From a virus, in IMG/VR virus record IMGVR_UViG_3300037106_000048, positions 1-64,000 of that record: a DNA stretch of 64,000 bases, one strand, 5' to 3'. The notes beneath the pieces were generated by a model. That model was not told the origin of the DNA and made no database searches. It saw nothing but the letters and a program-made list of their open reading frames with translations. Position 1 is the stretch's first letter. Each line of letters opens with the position of its first letter. Shown here piece by piece: positions 1 through 10,400 of this stretch. Position numbers and translations under genes: made by a program.

Positions 1-2374
1 CAATAAATTCTTCAATATATTCAGGCATTACTTTAGACTTGATAGTATTACCAGTTAATTTAATTTTTTCTTTCATTTCACCAGTTTTCTTATCTTTAGC
101 CATTGAAAGTGTACCATAATTAATACGTGAAAGATTTAAACAAGAAATACTTTTGCCATCGTTATCTATGCTTATATAATTAGTTTTATTTGATGTATTA
201 CTTTGAAACTCTTCCTTATTATATTTTTCAATAAGTGCATCAATACCTACTTTATCATCATACTTCCACATTTCTTCAATTGTACCATCGTAATCCATTA
301 TTCCTTCAATTGCTCCATTTAAACTAATATTAGTTCTTTCAGGATATTGAAAATTAATACCATCAGTAACCGCAAGTAATGCAATACAACCATATTTACT
401 AAACCAATTAATTGCATGTCTTAAATGAATTCTACCCACACAAGTAATTCTTGCTGCACAAACATTATCTGACCAGTTAAATGAAATATTCGAACCCAAT
501 GCACCAAATAATGAATTATTTAAAATCTTAATAGGTAATTGTTTGACTTTAGACATTGCAACATCTGCTGCAGTAAGTTCATTATTAATATATTTCACAT
601 GTATTTCAGGGTCAATTTGTCTTAACAATTCAACTTCTTCCTTATCCAATTTAGTACTATTTGCCAATTTTTTGTAAATATTACGAGTAGTTGTAAGATA
701 AAGTAATAATTTTTTCATAACACCTGTAATATCAAAAATTGGAAATACTCCTTCTGTTAATTGAATCATAGGATAAAGACTGGCATAATCAATTTTAATA
801 ATACGTTTTGAATATCCTGTTTTATAACATCTTGCTAAACCACCACTAAATTTTTCATATTTATCTGATTGAGGTATTGCCAAATCATTTTCATAACTCC
901 ACGCAGTCATAAGCAAATTCCATATTGCTGCAGTACCCATTGTACAAATACGTTGATATGTAGTAGGTACTATTTTAGCAAGCATAAATGATGATTGATT
1001 ATATAATTCATCGACTTGTTCTGTTTCCCACAAGTCATCAAGAAGATATTGTTTTACAAGTTTCTTACCACCAATAAATATAATTAAATTTTTTGGAAGT
1101 GCTTCTATTTTAAACCAATCTATAAAACCCTTACATTCATCAAGATATGTCTTTTTTAATACTTTATATTGTTCATCATCAAAATTGGTTTTATTAATTT
1201 GAAGTTTGTATAAATTTCTTGATACTTCCTGATATTCATCAGGTACTTGAACATAATTATTTTTTTCATCGATAAGAAATATTTTATTTTCATTATAATA
1301 TTTACCAATTGAATTATCTTCTCCTTCGATATATGTTCTATTCTGTCTTGCCAATTTTTCAAACTTTGCAATATATTTTAATCCTGTTGATTTTAAATCA
1401 GAATTTACTGCTGCAGTTCGTTTTGCAGCATGTAATGTATCAATAATTGAATATCCCCACATTTCTGTAGCAGTATATTTGTCAGCAGTGTTACCATACT
1501 TAACAGAAACATTACCTCTTCTTTTTAATTGTATTCCTTCTTTAAGTCCGGTAGGTACTTCAGTTAAATCCATTTTTAATAATTTTGCTCTACCTAGAAT
1601 AAAGTCAAAATCGAATGTTTCAGAATTATGTCCTAAAATAACTGCTGGATGTAAATGATTAATTAAATTAAAAAAATCTTGAATTAGTCGAATTTCAGAT
1701 TCATCATCATTTGTTTTATCTACTTCCAGAATTGTTTCAAAACCACGATTATCTCTAACCCCAATTGCAAATACTCTGGCAATTTGATAACGTAAACCAG
1801 TGGTTTCAATATCAAATGTTAATTTATGAACATTTTTATATTCTTCATATCCTTTATAAAGTCTTGTTTGTGTTGAAATAAAAAATTGTTCAGTTGTTCT
1901 TGGTGCATAAAACAAATCCCTATATAAATAAATTGGTTCACCTTTTTTATCTTTAACTATCTGGTCATTATCATCAATTAATTTTTCATATGGGTCAATA
2001 CCACCATCTTTAAAATAATTTCTAATATCATTATATGACCTACTACTGGTTATTTTATAACAATAACCTTCCACTAATCTTTTTTGATTACCAGTTTTTA
2101 ATGGAATAATAGTAATTCCATATTTAATTTTTTTACTTTCAATATATTGTTCAGATTGACCTTCATATAATTTCTTTACTTTTGATAAATCTTTCATATA
2201 AAGAAATGGAATATATTTAATGTTTTCTATTCTTGATTCTTTATTTGGTTCATGTATTATGCATTGGGCAATATTTGTTCTTGGGTCGGTTTCAACATTA
2301 ACTAAATATTTTAAATCATTATTATAACCTTCAAGAAATCCTTTAATTTCACCCAATATGTTTTGTTTATTCAT
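1..2374 (-). CDS. Family B DNA polymerase (3' end beyond window)
   Basis: Replicative DNA polymerase with proofreading exonuclease; the C-terminal end lies beyond the left edge, and 791 codons are visible. Exo I is FDIETTGL (D188, E190), Exo II is in GHNSETFDFD and Exo III in YSIIDTLHAAK, so the exonuclease looks intact. Polymerase motif A is DYASLYPMI (D529) and motif B is KILNNSLFGALGS (K616). Motif C, normally DTDS, reads VTDGINF: the first Asp is Val669 while the metal-binding second Asp (D671) is kept. The ATG at 2374 is chosen because it lies 8 nt after the preceding gene's stop. The gene fits a T4-type replisome with the helicase, recombinase and SSB genes further right. The family call is firm; whether motif C still supports full activity is unknown. 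Confidence 0.93.
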   Translation of the reverse strand, partial: MNKQNILGEIKGFLEGYNNDLKYLVNVETDPRTNIAQCIIHEPNKESRIENIKYIPFLYMKDLSKVKKLYEGQSEQYIESKKIKYGITIIPLKTGNQKRLVEGYCYKITSSRSYNDIRNYFKDGGIDPYEKLIDDNDQIVKDKKGEPIYLYRDLFYAPRTTEQFFISTQTRLYKGYEEYKNVHKLTFDIETTGLRYQIARVFAIGVRDNRGFETILEVDKTNDDESEIRLIQDFFNLINHLHPAVILGHNSETFDFDFILGRAKLLKMDLTEVPTGLKEGIQLKRRGNVSVKYGNTADKYTATEMWGYSIIDTLHAAKRTAAVNSDLKSTGLKYIAKFEKLARQNRTYIEGEDNSIGKYYNENKIFLIDEKNNYVQVPDEYQEVSRNLYKLQINKTNFDDEQYKVLKKTYLDECKGFIDWFKIEALPKNLIIFIGGKKLVKQYLLDDLWETEQVDELYNQSSFMLAKIVPTTYQRICTMGTAAIWNLLMTAWSYENDLAIPQSDKYEKFSGGLARCYKTGYSKRIIKIDYASLYPMIQLTEGVFPIFDITGVMKKLLLYLTTTRNIYKKLANSTKLDKEEVELLRQIDPEIHVKYINNELTAADVAMSKVKQLPIKILNNSLFGALGSNISFNWSDNVCAARITCVGRIHLRHAINWFSKYGCIALLAVTDGINFQYPERTNISLNGAIEGIMDYDGTIEEMWKYDDKVGIDALIEKYNKEEFQSNTSNKTNYISIDNDGKSISCLNLSRINYGTLSMAKDKKTGEMKEKIKLTGNTIKSKVMPEYIEEFI

Positions 2375-2382
2375 TTTTAATG

Positions 2383-2745
2383 TTATTTATTTAACGTAAC
2401 ATATTTCAACGTTTTAGTTTTGTTATTAAAAGTATATATTTTATCACCATATTTATATTTATTGTCTTTCATTACCATGCTGGGATTTTCCATTAAAATA
2501 CCTATACTCCAAAGACTTGTTGGTAAATTATTTGCAATAAATTTATAATACTCTTTAGATTTTTTTATCTTAAAATCTAAATAAATTAAATCACCTTCAT
2601 TTTTTAAATAAGGTTTAAAGATTTCAATGAAAATATTGTGAATTTCTTCCTTTATATTATCATCAGATATATTAGCATTTGATAATAACATATTTAATAA
2701 AACATCTCGAATTGGATTCATATTCCAAGTATAAAGTGTAGCCAT
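2383..2745 (-). CDS. Hypothetical protein upstream of DNA polymerase
   Basis: A 120-residue soluble protein that I do not recognise. It starts one base after the stop of the upstream homing endonuclease and ends 8 nt before the polymerase start, so it is probably co-transcribed with both. It has no membrane segment, signal peptide or cysteine motif. The C-terminal half is rich in Lys, Tyr and Thr. The tight spacing with the polymerase hints at a replication-linked role, but nothing in the sequence shows a function. Confidence 0.7.
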   Translation of the reverse strand: MATLYTWNMNPIRDVLLNMLLSNANISDDNIKEEIHNIFIEIFKPYLKNEGDLIYLDFKIKKSKEYYKFIANNLPTSLWSIGILMENPSMVMKDNKYKYGDKIYTFNNKTKTLKYVTLNK

Positions 2746-2746
2746 G

Positions 2747-3883
2747 TTATATGGTTGTATTAATTAAATTTATAATATTATTTATTTTATTACAAACAAT
2801 GTTAATTTGATTGTCAATATCTTTAAGAAATTCTTTTTCATTAATTCTTATAATATGACAATTGTGCTTTTCTTTAAGAAAATTTTCTCTAATTAAATCA
2901 CGTTCTTTTTGTTTTGTTTCGTTATGACTAATTTCATCCCATTCAATACAAATATTATATTTTTCAATATATCCATCAACCCAATATCTTATAAATTTCT
3001 TTTCACCGCCATTTAATGCATGTTGTATTGGTAAACCCAATTTTTCTGAAATTATATCTAAATAAATTATTGAATTTGCATTATATTTGGGAGCGTGTTT
3101 TAGCCATAATTCACCATATCTTTCAATCATTGTGTTTTTTGCTTTTTCAGAATATTTTTTATTCATAGTAATATTTTCAACACCGTATTTTTTAAGATTG
3201 GTTTGTTTTATCTTTTCTCTTACTTCTTTATTTTGTAGCGTATATTCACAGCCATATCTTTTTAAATTAGTTTGTTTTGTTTTTTCTTTAATTTCATTAG
3301 AATTAACTGGATTTTTATATCCATATCTTTCCAAATTGGTTTTTTCTGATTTTTCTTTAAATTCTTTAGTATTAAAAAAGTAATTAACACCATATTTTTT
3401 CAAATCATTTTGTTTTTTCTTTTCTTTAATTATATTAGATTGTGAATTATGTTTACAACCAAATTTTTTTATAGTCGTTTCTTTTATTTTATTTTTGGTG
3501 TCTTCACATAATAAATTTGTTGTAACACCAAATTTTTTTAAACACGTTTGTCTTGTTTTTTGTTTAATTTCATCTGAATTAACTGGATTTTTATATCCAT
3601 ATTTTTTTAAATTTGTTTCATAATATTTATTAATTGAACATTTGTCTGAACATCCGTAATAACCACCAGATTTAATATTTTTATTATAAACCTTATATGT
3701 TAAATATTTTTCTTTTCCACATATATCACATTTAACATGAACCATACAATGACTTCCATTTTTTAAATCAGAAACTTTAATTAAAATTTTATTATTAATT
3801 TTTGTAAAAACATAACCTTTATTTTGATAATATTTTTTATTACTTGCATGCCATATTGTTTCAACAAATTCATCCAATATCAT
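2747..3883 (-). CDS. Homing endonuclease with KKYG repeats and Vsr-like nuclease domain
   Basis: A 378-residue probable homing endonuclease. The N-terminus (about residues 45-95) has a zinc-ribbon-like Cys pattern (CDICGKEK, then CSDKCS). The middle contains six or more tandem units of about 30 residues built on K-K-Y-G-x-x-N followed by a Lys-rich helix, a DNA-binding repeat common in phage mobile endonucleases. The C-terminal 110 residues carry ICIEWDEISH, a Glu followed by downstream Asp/His and Arg residues, and IIRINEKEF, the look of a Vsr/EDxHD-type nuclease core. It ends one base before the next gene. The repeats make the opposite strand look open at 3087-3383, but that reading is a shadow. 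Confidence 0.8.
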   Translation of the reverse strand: MILDEFVETIWHASNKKYYQNKGYVFTKINNKILIKVSDLKNGSHCMVHVKCDICGKEKYLTYKVYNKNIKSGGYYGCSDKCSINKYYETNLKKYGYKNPVNSDEIKQKTRQTCLKKFGVTTNLLCEDTKNKIKETTIKKFGCKHNSQSNIIKEKKKQNDLKKYGVNYFFNTKEFKEKSEKTNLERYGYKNPVNSNEIKEKTKQTNLKRYGCEYTLQNKEVREKIKQTNLKKYGVENITMNKKYSEKAKNTMIERYGELWLKHAPKYNANSIIYLDIISEKLGLPIQHALNGGEKKFIRYWVDGYIEKYNICIEWDEISHNETKQKERDLIRENFLKEKHNCHIIRINEKEFLKDIDNQINIVCNKINNIINLINTTI

Positions 3884-3904
3884 TTCATATTTATTAACAT
3901 AGTA

Positions 3905-4069
3905 TTATTTTTTTATTTCAATTTTACCTTCAATATCTTTTTCCATGAAAAACCTTAATCTTTTGGAAAGTGATAAGCCATTGTCATCACAAAATTTTTT
4001 ATATTTTTCAGATAAAACTTTCGATATTTTAATCGTAATTGTATCAACTAATATTTTTTCTCTTTTCAT
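3905..4069 (-). CDS. Small ribbon-helix-helix DNA-binding protein
   Basis: A 54-residue gene with ATG at 4069. After a basic start comes a beta-strand-like segment (DTITIKIS), then a helix (VLSEKYKKFCDDNG), a turn and a second helix (LSLSKRLRFFMEKDI). This is the pattern of Arc/CopG/MetJ ribbon-helix-helix dimers that bind operators through the strand. An AGTATTTAT candidate late-promoter motif lies 20 nt upstream. It stands between the SNF2 helicase and the homing endonuclease and could be a phage transcriptional regulator. The fold call is based on pattern and length alone. Confidence 0.65.
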   Translation of the reverse strand: MKREKILVDTITIKISKVLSEKYKKFCDDNGLSLSKRLRFFMEKDIEGKIEIKK

Positions 4070-4089
4070 ATTACTACTTATCTTTATAT

Positions 4090-4098
4090 ATAAATACT
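4090..4098 (-). promoter_or_regulatory. AGTATTTAT candidate late-promoter motif (RHH gene)
   Basis: Exact copy of the nine-base motif, 20 nt upstream of the ribbon-helix-helix gene start at 4069. Assigned by recurrence before other genes, not by similarity to a known promoter. Confidence 0.45.
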
Positions 4099-4117
4099 TT
4101 TAATTTTTAAAATAATT

Positions 4118-5911
4118 CTATTTTTTATGTTTATTTTTAATAATTTCGATTAAATCATTAATAATACTTTGATTAATGTCTGATTCGGATTTTTTCCCAT
4201 CAATTACCATTGAAAGTTCTTGATGTTTCTTTTCACATAAATCGAAAACGTATTCATCTATAGTATCTTTATATACAAAAAAATATGCATTAACTGCATT
4301 GCGCTGATTTATGCGATAAATTCGAAAAACTATCTGGTCCATATCAGAAGGTGTCCACGGTACTGTAATAATACCAATCTTATTTGCTGCTGTTAATGTA
4401 AGTCCTTCAGAAATTGTACTTTGAGAACCCAATAATAATTTGGTTTTTCCATTTTCATCTTGAAAATCTCTAACAATTTCGGCTCTTTCAGTATCAGAAA
4501 CATCTCCAATATGAAGTTTTGATATTTCAGGATATTTATCATGTAATTCATGTAAACTTTTTTTGAAAAAATCTACAATTACTAATTTATCGCCACATTC
4601 TAAAATTGAATCTATTAATTCTCTCACACTATTTGTTTTCAAATGACTAGTATATTCTCGTAACTTACTTAATATTGCTAATGGATGTATGATTTTTTTA
4701 TCATTAAACTCATTAATTGTTCCATCTTCTAATTCATAATATATTTCATATTCTTTAGGTGTCATTTCAAGAACTATTTTTTGTACTGTTTTCTCTGGCA
4801 AATCGAGAAGCATTTCTTCAAGTTTTTTTCTGTATGTAAATGGGCTTATTTTATTAAATAATTCTTCGAATTTTGTTAAACTAATATCTGTTTCCCAACC
4901 AAAGCCATCAATATTATACGACATTCCACAATAAATTTTATAAAATTTATCTTTTGTTGGAAATTCTAATGGTGAAATTTGATGTAACACGCTATATAAC
5001 TGATATGCGTGCGATTTTGCTGGAGTCCCGGACATAAAAATTTTTGATATTTTTCCATCATTAAAAATATCGTCTTTAAATAATCTTTTAAACGCTTTAT
5101 ACGTATTTGTTGAGGTTGAAGAAATACGATGACACTCATCTGCAATTAAACAATCTATTTTACCTATATTTAATTTATCAAACTTATCTTTTACCTTATT
5201 AAAATCAGATGAATTAAAATAATCATAATTGAAGATAATGTATTTACTATTTTCAATATTACACGTATTTTTTTTACCAACAATAAAAACTTGTGAATTG
5301 TTTGAAAATTTTTTTACTTCATTTAAGTAATTGTATTTCAATGAGTTGGGTGTTATAACAATTACTTTTTTAAAATCATTCATTTCTACATAACCTATTG
5401 AGATTAAAGTTTTTCCTGAACCCATCCCTAGAGCTAATAATGCATTTCTTACTACATTTAAAAACATTATTCCTACAACTTGATGTTTAAATAATGTTAT
5501 ATTTGGTTTTAAATTTTTTTGTACAACATCTATATATTTTTCATAAGTTTCTTCTAATTCTTGCTTGTATTTAACCCAAAATTCTTTCTTAATATTTAAT
5601 TCGGCAATAAATTTACGTTTCTCTGCTTCAGCAATTTCAAGTTTTTGTATTTGTTGAATGAAAATATTTCGACTATCATCATTACCAAAGTCAAAATGAA
5701 TTTTATTTGAACCTTTATATTTTTTGATTAAAGAAAATAATGACATTGTAGTTACTTCCCATACCATCATACCAGCATTCCATTTACGAGTTTCTTCAGG
5801 TAATGATTTAAGATTATTTATTAATCCTTCATTATATTGAAACCTAAGATAATATGCTTGTCTTTTAGAAATTCTTTCACAACAAACTATGAATGGGGGT
5901 AGTGATTGCAT
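4118..5911 (-). CDS. SNF2-family DNA helicase with HARP-like N-terminus
   Basis: DNA-dependent ATPase of superfamily 2. The N-terminus (about 10-60) reads like a HARP annealing-helicase domain: F-x-Y-N-x-x-L-I then L-P-x-x-T-R-K-W and a W-E-V strand. It is followed by the SNF2 motor: Walker A GMGSGKT, motif Ia VITPNSLKYN, DECH box (LIADECH), motif III MSGTPAKS, and C-terminal motifs V/VI (SEGLTLTAAN, QIVFRIYRINQ). SMARCAL1-type proteins rewind forks; T4 uses UvsW for a similar job, so fork remodelling is a reasonable inference. The start is placed at 5911, not the upstream ATG at 5935, because a perfect host-type promoter ends two bases before that upstream ATG, leaving it at or before the transcription start. 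Confidence 0.88.
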   Translation of the reverse strand: MQSLPPFIVCCERISKRQAYYLRFQYNEGLINNLKSLPEETRKWNAGMMVWEVTTMSLFSLIKKYKGSNKIHFDFGNDDSRNIFIQQIQKLEIAEAEKRKFIAELNIKKEFWVKYKQELEETYEKYIDVVQKNLKPNITLFKHQVVGIMFLNVVRNALLALGMGSGKTLISIGYVEMNDFKKVIVITPNSLKYNYLNEVKKFSNNSQVFIVGKKNTCNIENSKYIIFNYDYFNSSDFNKVKDKFDKLNIGKIDCLIADECHRISSTSTNTYKAFKRLFKDDIFNDGKISKIFMSGTPAKSHAYQLYSVLHQISPLEFPTKDKFYKIYCGMSYNIDGFGWETDISLTKFEELFNKISPFTYRKKLEEMLLDLPEKTVQKIVLEMTPKEYEIYYELEDGTINEFNDKKIIHPLAILSKLREYTSHLKTNSVRELIDSILECGDKLVIVDFFKKSLHELHDKYPEISKLHIGDVSDTERAEIVRDFQDENGKTKLLLGSQSTISEGLTLTAANKIGIITVPWTPSDMDQIVFRIYRINQRNAVNAYFFVYKDTIDEYVFDLCEKKHQELSMVIDGKKSESDINQSIINDLIEIIKNKHKK

Positions 5912-5932
5912 ATAACTTTTTGACTTTACATG

Positions 5933-5962
5933 CAAAGATAATTAAAAAAATTTAAATGTCAA
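5933..5962 (-). promoter_or_regulatory. Bacteroidota-type promoter for SNF2 helicase
   Basis: On the minus strand TTG (5962-5960), a 19-nt spacer, then TATCTTTG (5940-5933), matching the TTG/TAnnTTTG consensus of Bacteroidota primary sigma factor promoters. It lies about 22 nt before the chosen helicase start. Confidence 0.75.
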
Positions 5963-5970
5963 TTAATATT

Positions 5971-6393
5971 TTAAATTACTGTGGTTTTTGTAATACTATT
6001 AGATATTATAACATTTATATATCCATTAACAGGTAATGTTATTTTACCGCAACCGCCCTCATTTCCAGATGAAATAAAGTCTAATTTAAATTCCATTTTA
6101 TAATTACCTGCTTTTCTTGTATCTCTTAACTTAAACCTATATGTTAATGTATATTTTTCTTCTGCAGGAAAATCTGGTCTATCATTATTAACAACAAGAT
6201 TTGCTGGTGCGTTAGCAATTCGATATAATCCATTTTCATCAATCATTGATACAGTAACTGCAACATTTTCTAACATATCTGCAGTAATATCATATTGTTC
6301 TAATGTATGTTGAATTAATGGATATTTTAATTCAGGAAGTGTGCTATCTTTCTTAATAAAAAAATTATTAATATTAAATGTTGAATAGTCCAT
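5971..6393 (-). CDS. Putative BppU-like baseplate/tail protein
   Basis: A 140-residue protein with alternating beta-strand pattern and no signal peptide. Features such as an early D-x-T-L-P, a central V-A-V-T-V-S-M-I-D-E-N-G strand pair, a Y-x-L-T-Y-x-F segment, the GNYKMEFKL strand and a final LPVNGYINVII strand resemble the immunoglobulin-like N-terminal domain of baseplate upper proteins (BppU). It is the last gene of the tail-tip block and starts 2 nt after the holin-like gene. The similarity is by eye only; it could be another small beta-rich virion protein. Confidence 0.45.
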   Translation of the reverse strand: MDYSTFNINNFFIKKDSTLPELKYPLIQHTLEQYDITADMLENVAVTVSMIDENGLYRIANAPANLVVNNDRPDFPAEEKYTLTYRFKLRDTRKAGNYKMEFKLDFISSGNEGGCGKITLPVNGYINVIISNSITKTTVI

Positions 6394-6395
6394 TT

Positions 6396-6707
6396 TTATT
6401 TATCAGTTTTAGTACTACTATCAGTATTGTCTATATTATTTATTTTATTATCTATCAACTTACCGTCATTTTCAATTGTTTTCGCTTTGTTTTTACCATA
6501 AATAACACTACCTAAAAATAATGAATTAGCACCAATTACTGCTGCAATTTCAACTCCAGTATATTTAATAATATGAATTGCGAACTTTATATCTATAGTA
6601 AGTAATCCAGTTAATGTAGTTAATGCAGTTAATATAAATATTAATCTCATACTACTTTCAGAACCACTACCTCTAAAAAAATTTGCAATAAAATTAGTTA
6701 ATTTCAT
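6396..6707 (-). CDS. Putative holin-like membrane protein
   Basis: A 103-residue membrane protein: a short amphipathic N-terminus with FFRGSGSESS, transmembrane segment one (about 20-43), transmembrane segment two (about 48-70), then a charged Lys/Asp/Asn-rich tail. Small size, two membrane spans and a charged C-terminus fit class II holins, and phage holins often lie beside tail-fibre genes. No endolysin is recognisable nearby, so the lysis role is an inference. A candidate late motif lies 16 nt before the start. Confidence 0.55.
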   Translation of the reverse strand: MKLTNFIANFFRGSGSESSMRLIFILTALTTLTGLLTIDIKFAIHIIKYTGVEIAAVIGANSLFLGSVIYGKNKAKTIENDGKLIDNKINNIDNTDSSTKTDK

Positions 6708-6723
6708 GATTATATTTTTAATT

Positions 6724-6732
6724 ATAAATACT
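6724..6732 (-). promoter_or_regulatory. AGTATTTAT candidate late-promoter motif (holin-like gene)
   Basis: Exact nine-base motif 16 nt upstream of the holin-like gene start at 6707, close to its position before several other structural genes. Confidence 0.5.
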
Positions 6733-6743
6733 AATATTTTATT

Positions 6744-7415
6744 TTAAAAAAATGAAACTTCACAATAAGTAATAACAATTTTTCCACTTGCTCCTGTACC
6801 ACCAATTGATGTTCCACCCGTATATGCTCTAATAGCACCACCACCTCCACCACCCGGAGCAGTACCCGGATAACCATTTGAACTAGGTAATGTTATAGTA
6901 CCATTTCCACCTGCACCACCACCAGCTACTCCTCCAGTACCACCTGAAGCCATAATTGCGTTTCCACCAGCATTTTTATTTCCAGCAGCACCGCCACCTC
7001 CACCACCTCTTGGAGCACCAAGAATACCACCCGGATAACTATTTGCACCATTTCCACCATTATATTTTATAGTTCCTGTACCACTACTTGCTTGTCCACC
7101 TTGTGTACCTCCCGTACTATCAAGTATTACTCCTGTACCACCTTTTGCAACAACAGTAGTAACATTAAAACTACTATCACCACCATTTATACCTGCAGCA
7201 CCACCACTTCCAACTATAATAGTATAACCAGAACCGGGAATAACATTAACAAAACCACTTGAATATGCACCACCACCTGCTCCACCACCACCATATGTAA
7301 TAGTTGTCTTTGTTGCACCACCACCACCAGCACCCCAACATTCAACTCTTATTTGTGTTAGATATAATGGACATGTCCAAATAAAAGTACCTGATGTATT
7401 ATATGTTATAACCAT
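6744..7415 (-). CDS. Glycine-rich tail-fibre tip adhesin
   Basis: A 223-residue protein opening with VITYNTSGTFIWTCP and IRVECWGAGGGGA, followed by many Gly-rich runs separated by short variable segments, and ending in SGKIVITYCE. This is the layout of glycine-rich receptor-binding proteins, including T-even gp38-type adhesins whose stacked polyglycine helices present variable loops to the receptor. It directly follows the giant fibre gene in transcription order, as a distal tip protein would. It has few charged residues. Receptor binding is inferred from family and position. Confidence 0.75.
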   Translation of the reverse strand: MVITYNTSGTFIWTCPLYLTQIRVECWGAGGGGATKTTITYGGGGAGGGAYSSGFVNVIPGSGYTIIVGSGGAAGINGGDSSFNVTTVVAKGGTGVILDSTGGTQGGQASSGTGTIKYNGGNGANSYPGGILGAPRGGGGGGAAGNKNAGGNAIMASGGTGGVAGGGAGGNGTITLPSSNGYPGTAPGGGGGGAIRAYTGGTSIGGTGASGKIVITYCEVSFF

Positions 7416-7417
7416 TA

Positions 7418-10400
7418 TTATATATTTAATCCTACTAAATAACCATCATAAGTATTACTTGATGTACTAAAGAAACCCAATACATCACGTTTACTTGCTG
7501 TTGTTGTTAATATTGGAGCAGTACCACCTGCCCATCTAATTGTACTAAACCAAGTAACTGTACGTCCACCAACACCATCTTGTGTAATATGTACAAAAAA
7601 TTTTAATCCGTTTGTTGCGTTAGATACTGCAATTGTTATATTTCCTGCTGGCATTGTAATTTGATGATTCATTACCCTTGCATCAATAGTAACAGTAGCA
7701 CCTGTACCGGGTGTATAACCACTATAACTTATTAATGATATTTTATTTGTATCACTTGGATGTACATGGTCTTGTCTTGACCAATATGTTGAACTACCAC
7801 TTGTTGCTGTACTATCCATTAATGGAAGTGCAGTACTACCTTGTTTGATATACCATGCTGTTGTTGCAATACAAGTACTATTATTATTTACTGCAGGAGT
7901 AGGAGCGAATGCACTTGTTCCACCAGAAATCAATGGACTTTTTATACATGATGTACCGCAAACAATAGGTGAACATACTCTTGTACTACCTGTTATTATT
8001 GGTGAACATATATAAGTACTTGCATTAATATTACCAGTTACAGATAAAGTACTACCATTAAAAGTCATATTAGGTTGTGAACATATACAACTCATATTAA
8101 CATATGTACCAACACCATTAGCAGTAGTACCTACCCAACAGAAAGGAACTGATGCTGCTTGATTACACCAACAACCTGTTCCATCTGCTGCCGAAGTTAA
8201 AACTTTTCCTATACCAGCACCTGTTTTTATTCTAATAACTGATGTTATCATACAAGTTGAACCTGATATAATAGCACCACTTACACATGAAGTACCACAT
8301 ACTATTGGAGAACATACTCTTGTTGAACCTGTTATTATAGTTCCTTTTACTGTACCTGTTGAACATAATAATGCTGTTTGAACACATGAAGTACCACATA
8401 CTATTGGAGAACATACTCTTGTTGAACCTGTTATTATAGTTCCTTTTAATGTACCACTCATTGTACCACCACTTGTAAATAATTTACTTGTATCACTTGG
8501 ATGTGTATGGTCTTGTTTTGCCCATAATGTTGAAGTACCAACTGTAGCAGTACCATCCATTAAAGGCATTGCTGTTGCACATTGACCAATATACCATGCA
8601 CTATTTATTACACAATTACTATTATCATTTGTTGCTGGTGTACATACATTAACTACACCTGTAAATGTCACGCCACTTATATTTGCTTTTTTATTTAATA
8701 TTGCATTTGTTGTTCCAGTATAACCACTTACAAATGACTTTGAAGCAAAAGTATTAGGTGCTGTTATTCCAGTATAACCACTTACAAATGATTTACTTGC
8801 ATATGTTGCAGGTGCTGTTGTACCAGTATATGTTTGATATATACTTGTATTTAATTTACTTGTTAAAGTAGTACTAAGTGTACCACTATTAACATTTACA
8901 TTAAAACTATTACCTGACCAACAAATACTGTTTCCTGCAAGACTTGAACCATTTAAATTAATAACACCAGTACTATATTGTAAACCAATTCCTGCAATGG
9001 CTGAATTTACATATAAACCACTTACATCACTACATAAACTTGAATTGCTTGCTAATTTAACTGCAATATTATAGTTTCCACCTACTGATGTAACACAAAT
9101 ACCATTACCACTAACAGTACCTTGGGTAGAATTGAATAATACAAATGTTAAAGGTGTAATTCCAATATAAATTGGGTTAGGTGTTGTGAGAATCCATGAA
9201 GTATTTTTATTGGTTGCACCACTGATAACTGACATATAAGCACCTGAAACAACATCACCAAAAACTGAGCCATTAAAATCTGATGCACGACCCCAATTGG
9301 TTGTTGATGCGGTATAAACACCATTTGTAGCACCACTTGCTTGATTTTTAACTAAAACTCTCATACCTATGGTAAGTTGAACACCACCAATTATTGTTAA
9401 ACCTGAAAGTGTTACAGGACCTGTTGTTGCTACTTCAACAGCAGCATGTACTTGTAAACCTGTTGCAACTGTATCAACATATGCTCTTGAAACCAAAGAA
9501 TTTGAACTGAAAGTACTACTATAATCATTATTATATTCAAAACCTCTTGGTATTGCTCTACTATCAGTAATTGTTACTTGAGTATTACTTAATTGAAAAC
9601 GTATTGCTTCTGTACCATCACTTGTCATACCTTTTATAGAAATAGTACCACCACTGCTATAAAATTCCATACCACAACCATTTTTATCATATATTTGAGC
9701 ACCACATGAACTTGCAATATTAATTCTTCTACTTTGTAAACAAAAATCTTGATTTCCACAAATTATTATTGGTGCAGTTAATATACCACCAAGGCAAATA
9801 TTATGATTATCATATTTACAAATACCATTTGTTGCGCCAGTAATTACTTTAACGATTGCTGGTTGTGTACTACCAGTATATGCATTAAAATCACATGTTT
9901 TGAATAAAGTGTTGTTATTAGTACCACCGGAATTTAATATAAAATTACATAAATTTATATTATTTAAACAAGTACTTACTGGTAATTCTGGATTTCCAGT
10001 AAATATTGGACTTTCAAGAGATGAGAATGTTTTTCTTATTGTACTACCAGTTATAGTAAAATAAAAATTATAACCATCAAATTCAACTGCCCCCACTTCT
10101 GGACTACTAAGTAATGAACCACTTGTAAATTTAAGTGGTGCATTTGTTATAGTACCTGCTTTCAAATGTATAACAGCAGTTGGTACTATGCCAAAACCTG
10201 TGTTTCCAACAGCAGTAATTCTTACCTTTTCAGTCGGAACTGAATTAGTTGCAGTGTTAAATAATATATCACCATTATATGAACCAAGTAAACCATTACC
10301 TGTATATTGTGATATAATTGAGTTTACTGTTGCACCAGTATTAGCAATACGTGCTCTGAACCAAACGTGTCCAATTTCGTCACCATTTTGTACTCCACAT

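Noticed and set aside
3087-3383. 98-residue plus-strand reading frame over the KKYG endonuclease
   Set aside because: It is antisense to repeated Lys/Gly codons of the real gene and has a repetitive Phe/Ser composition without start signals.
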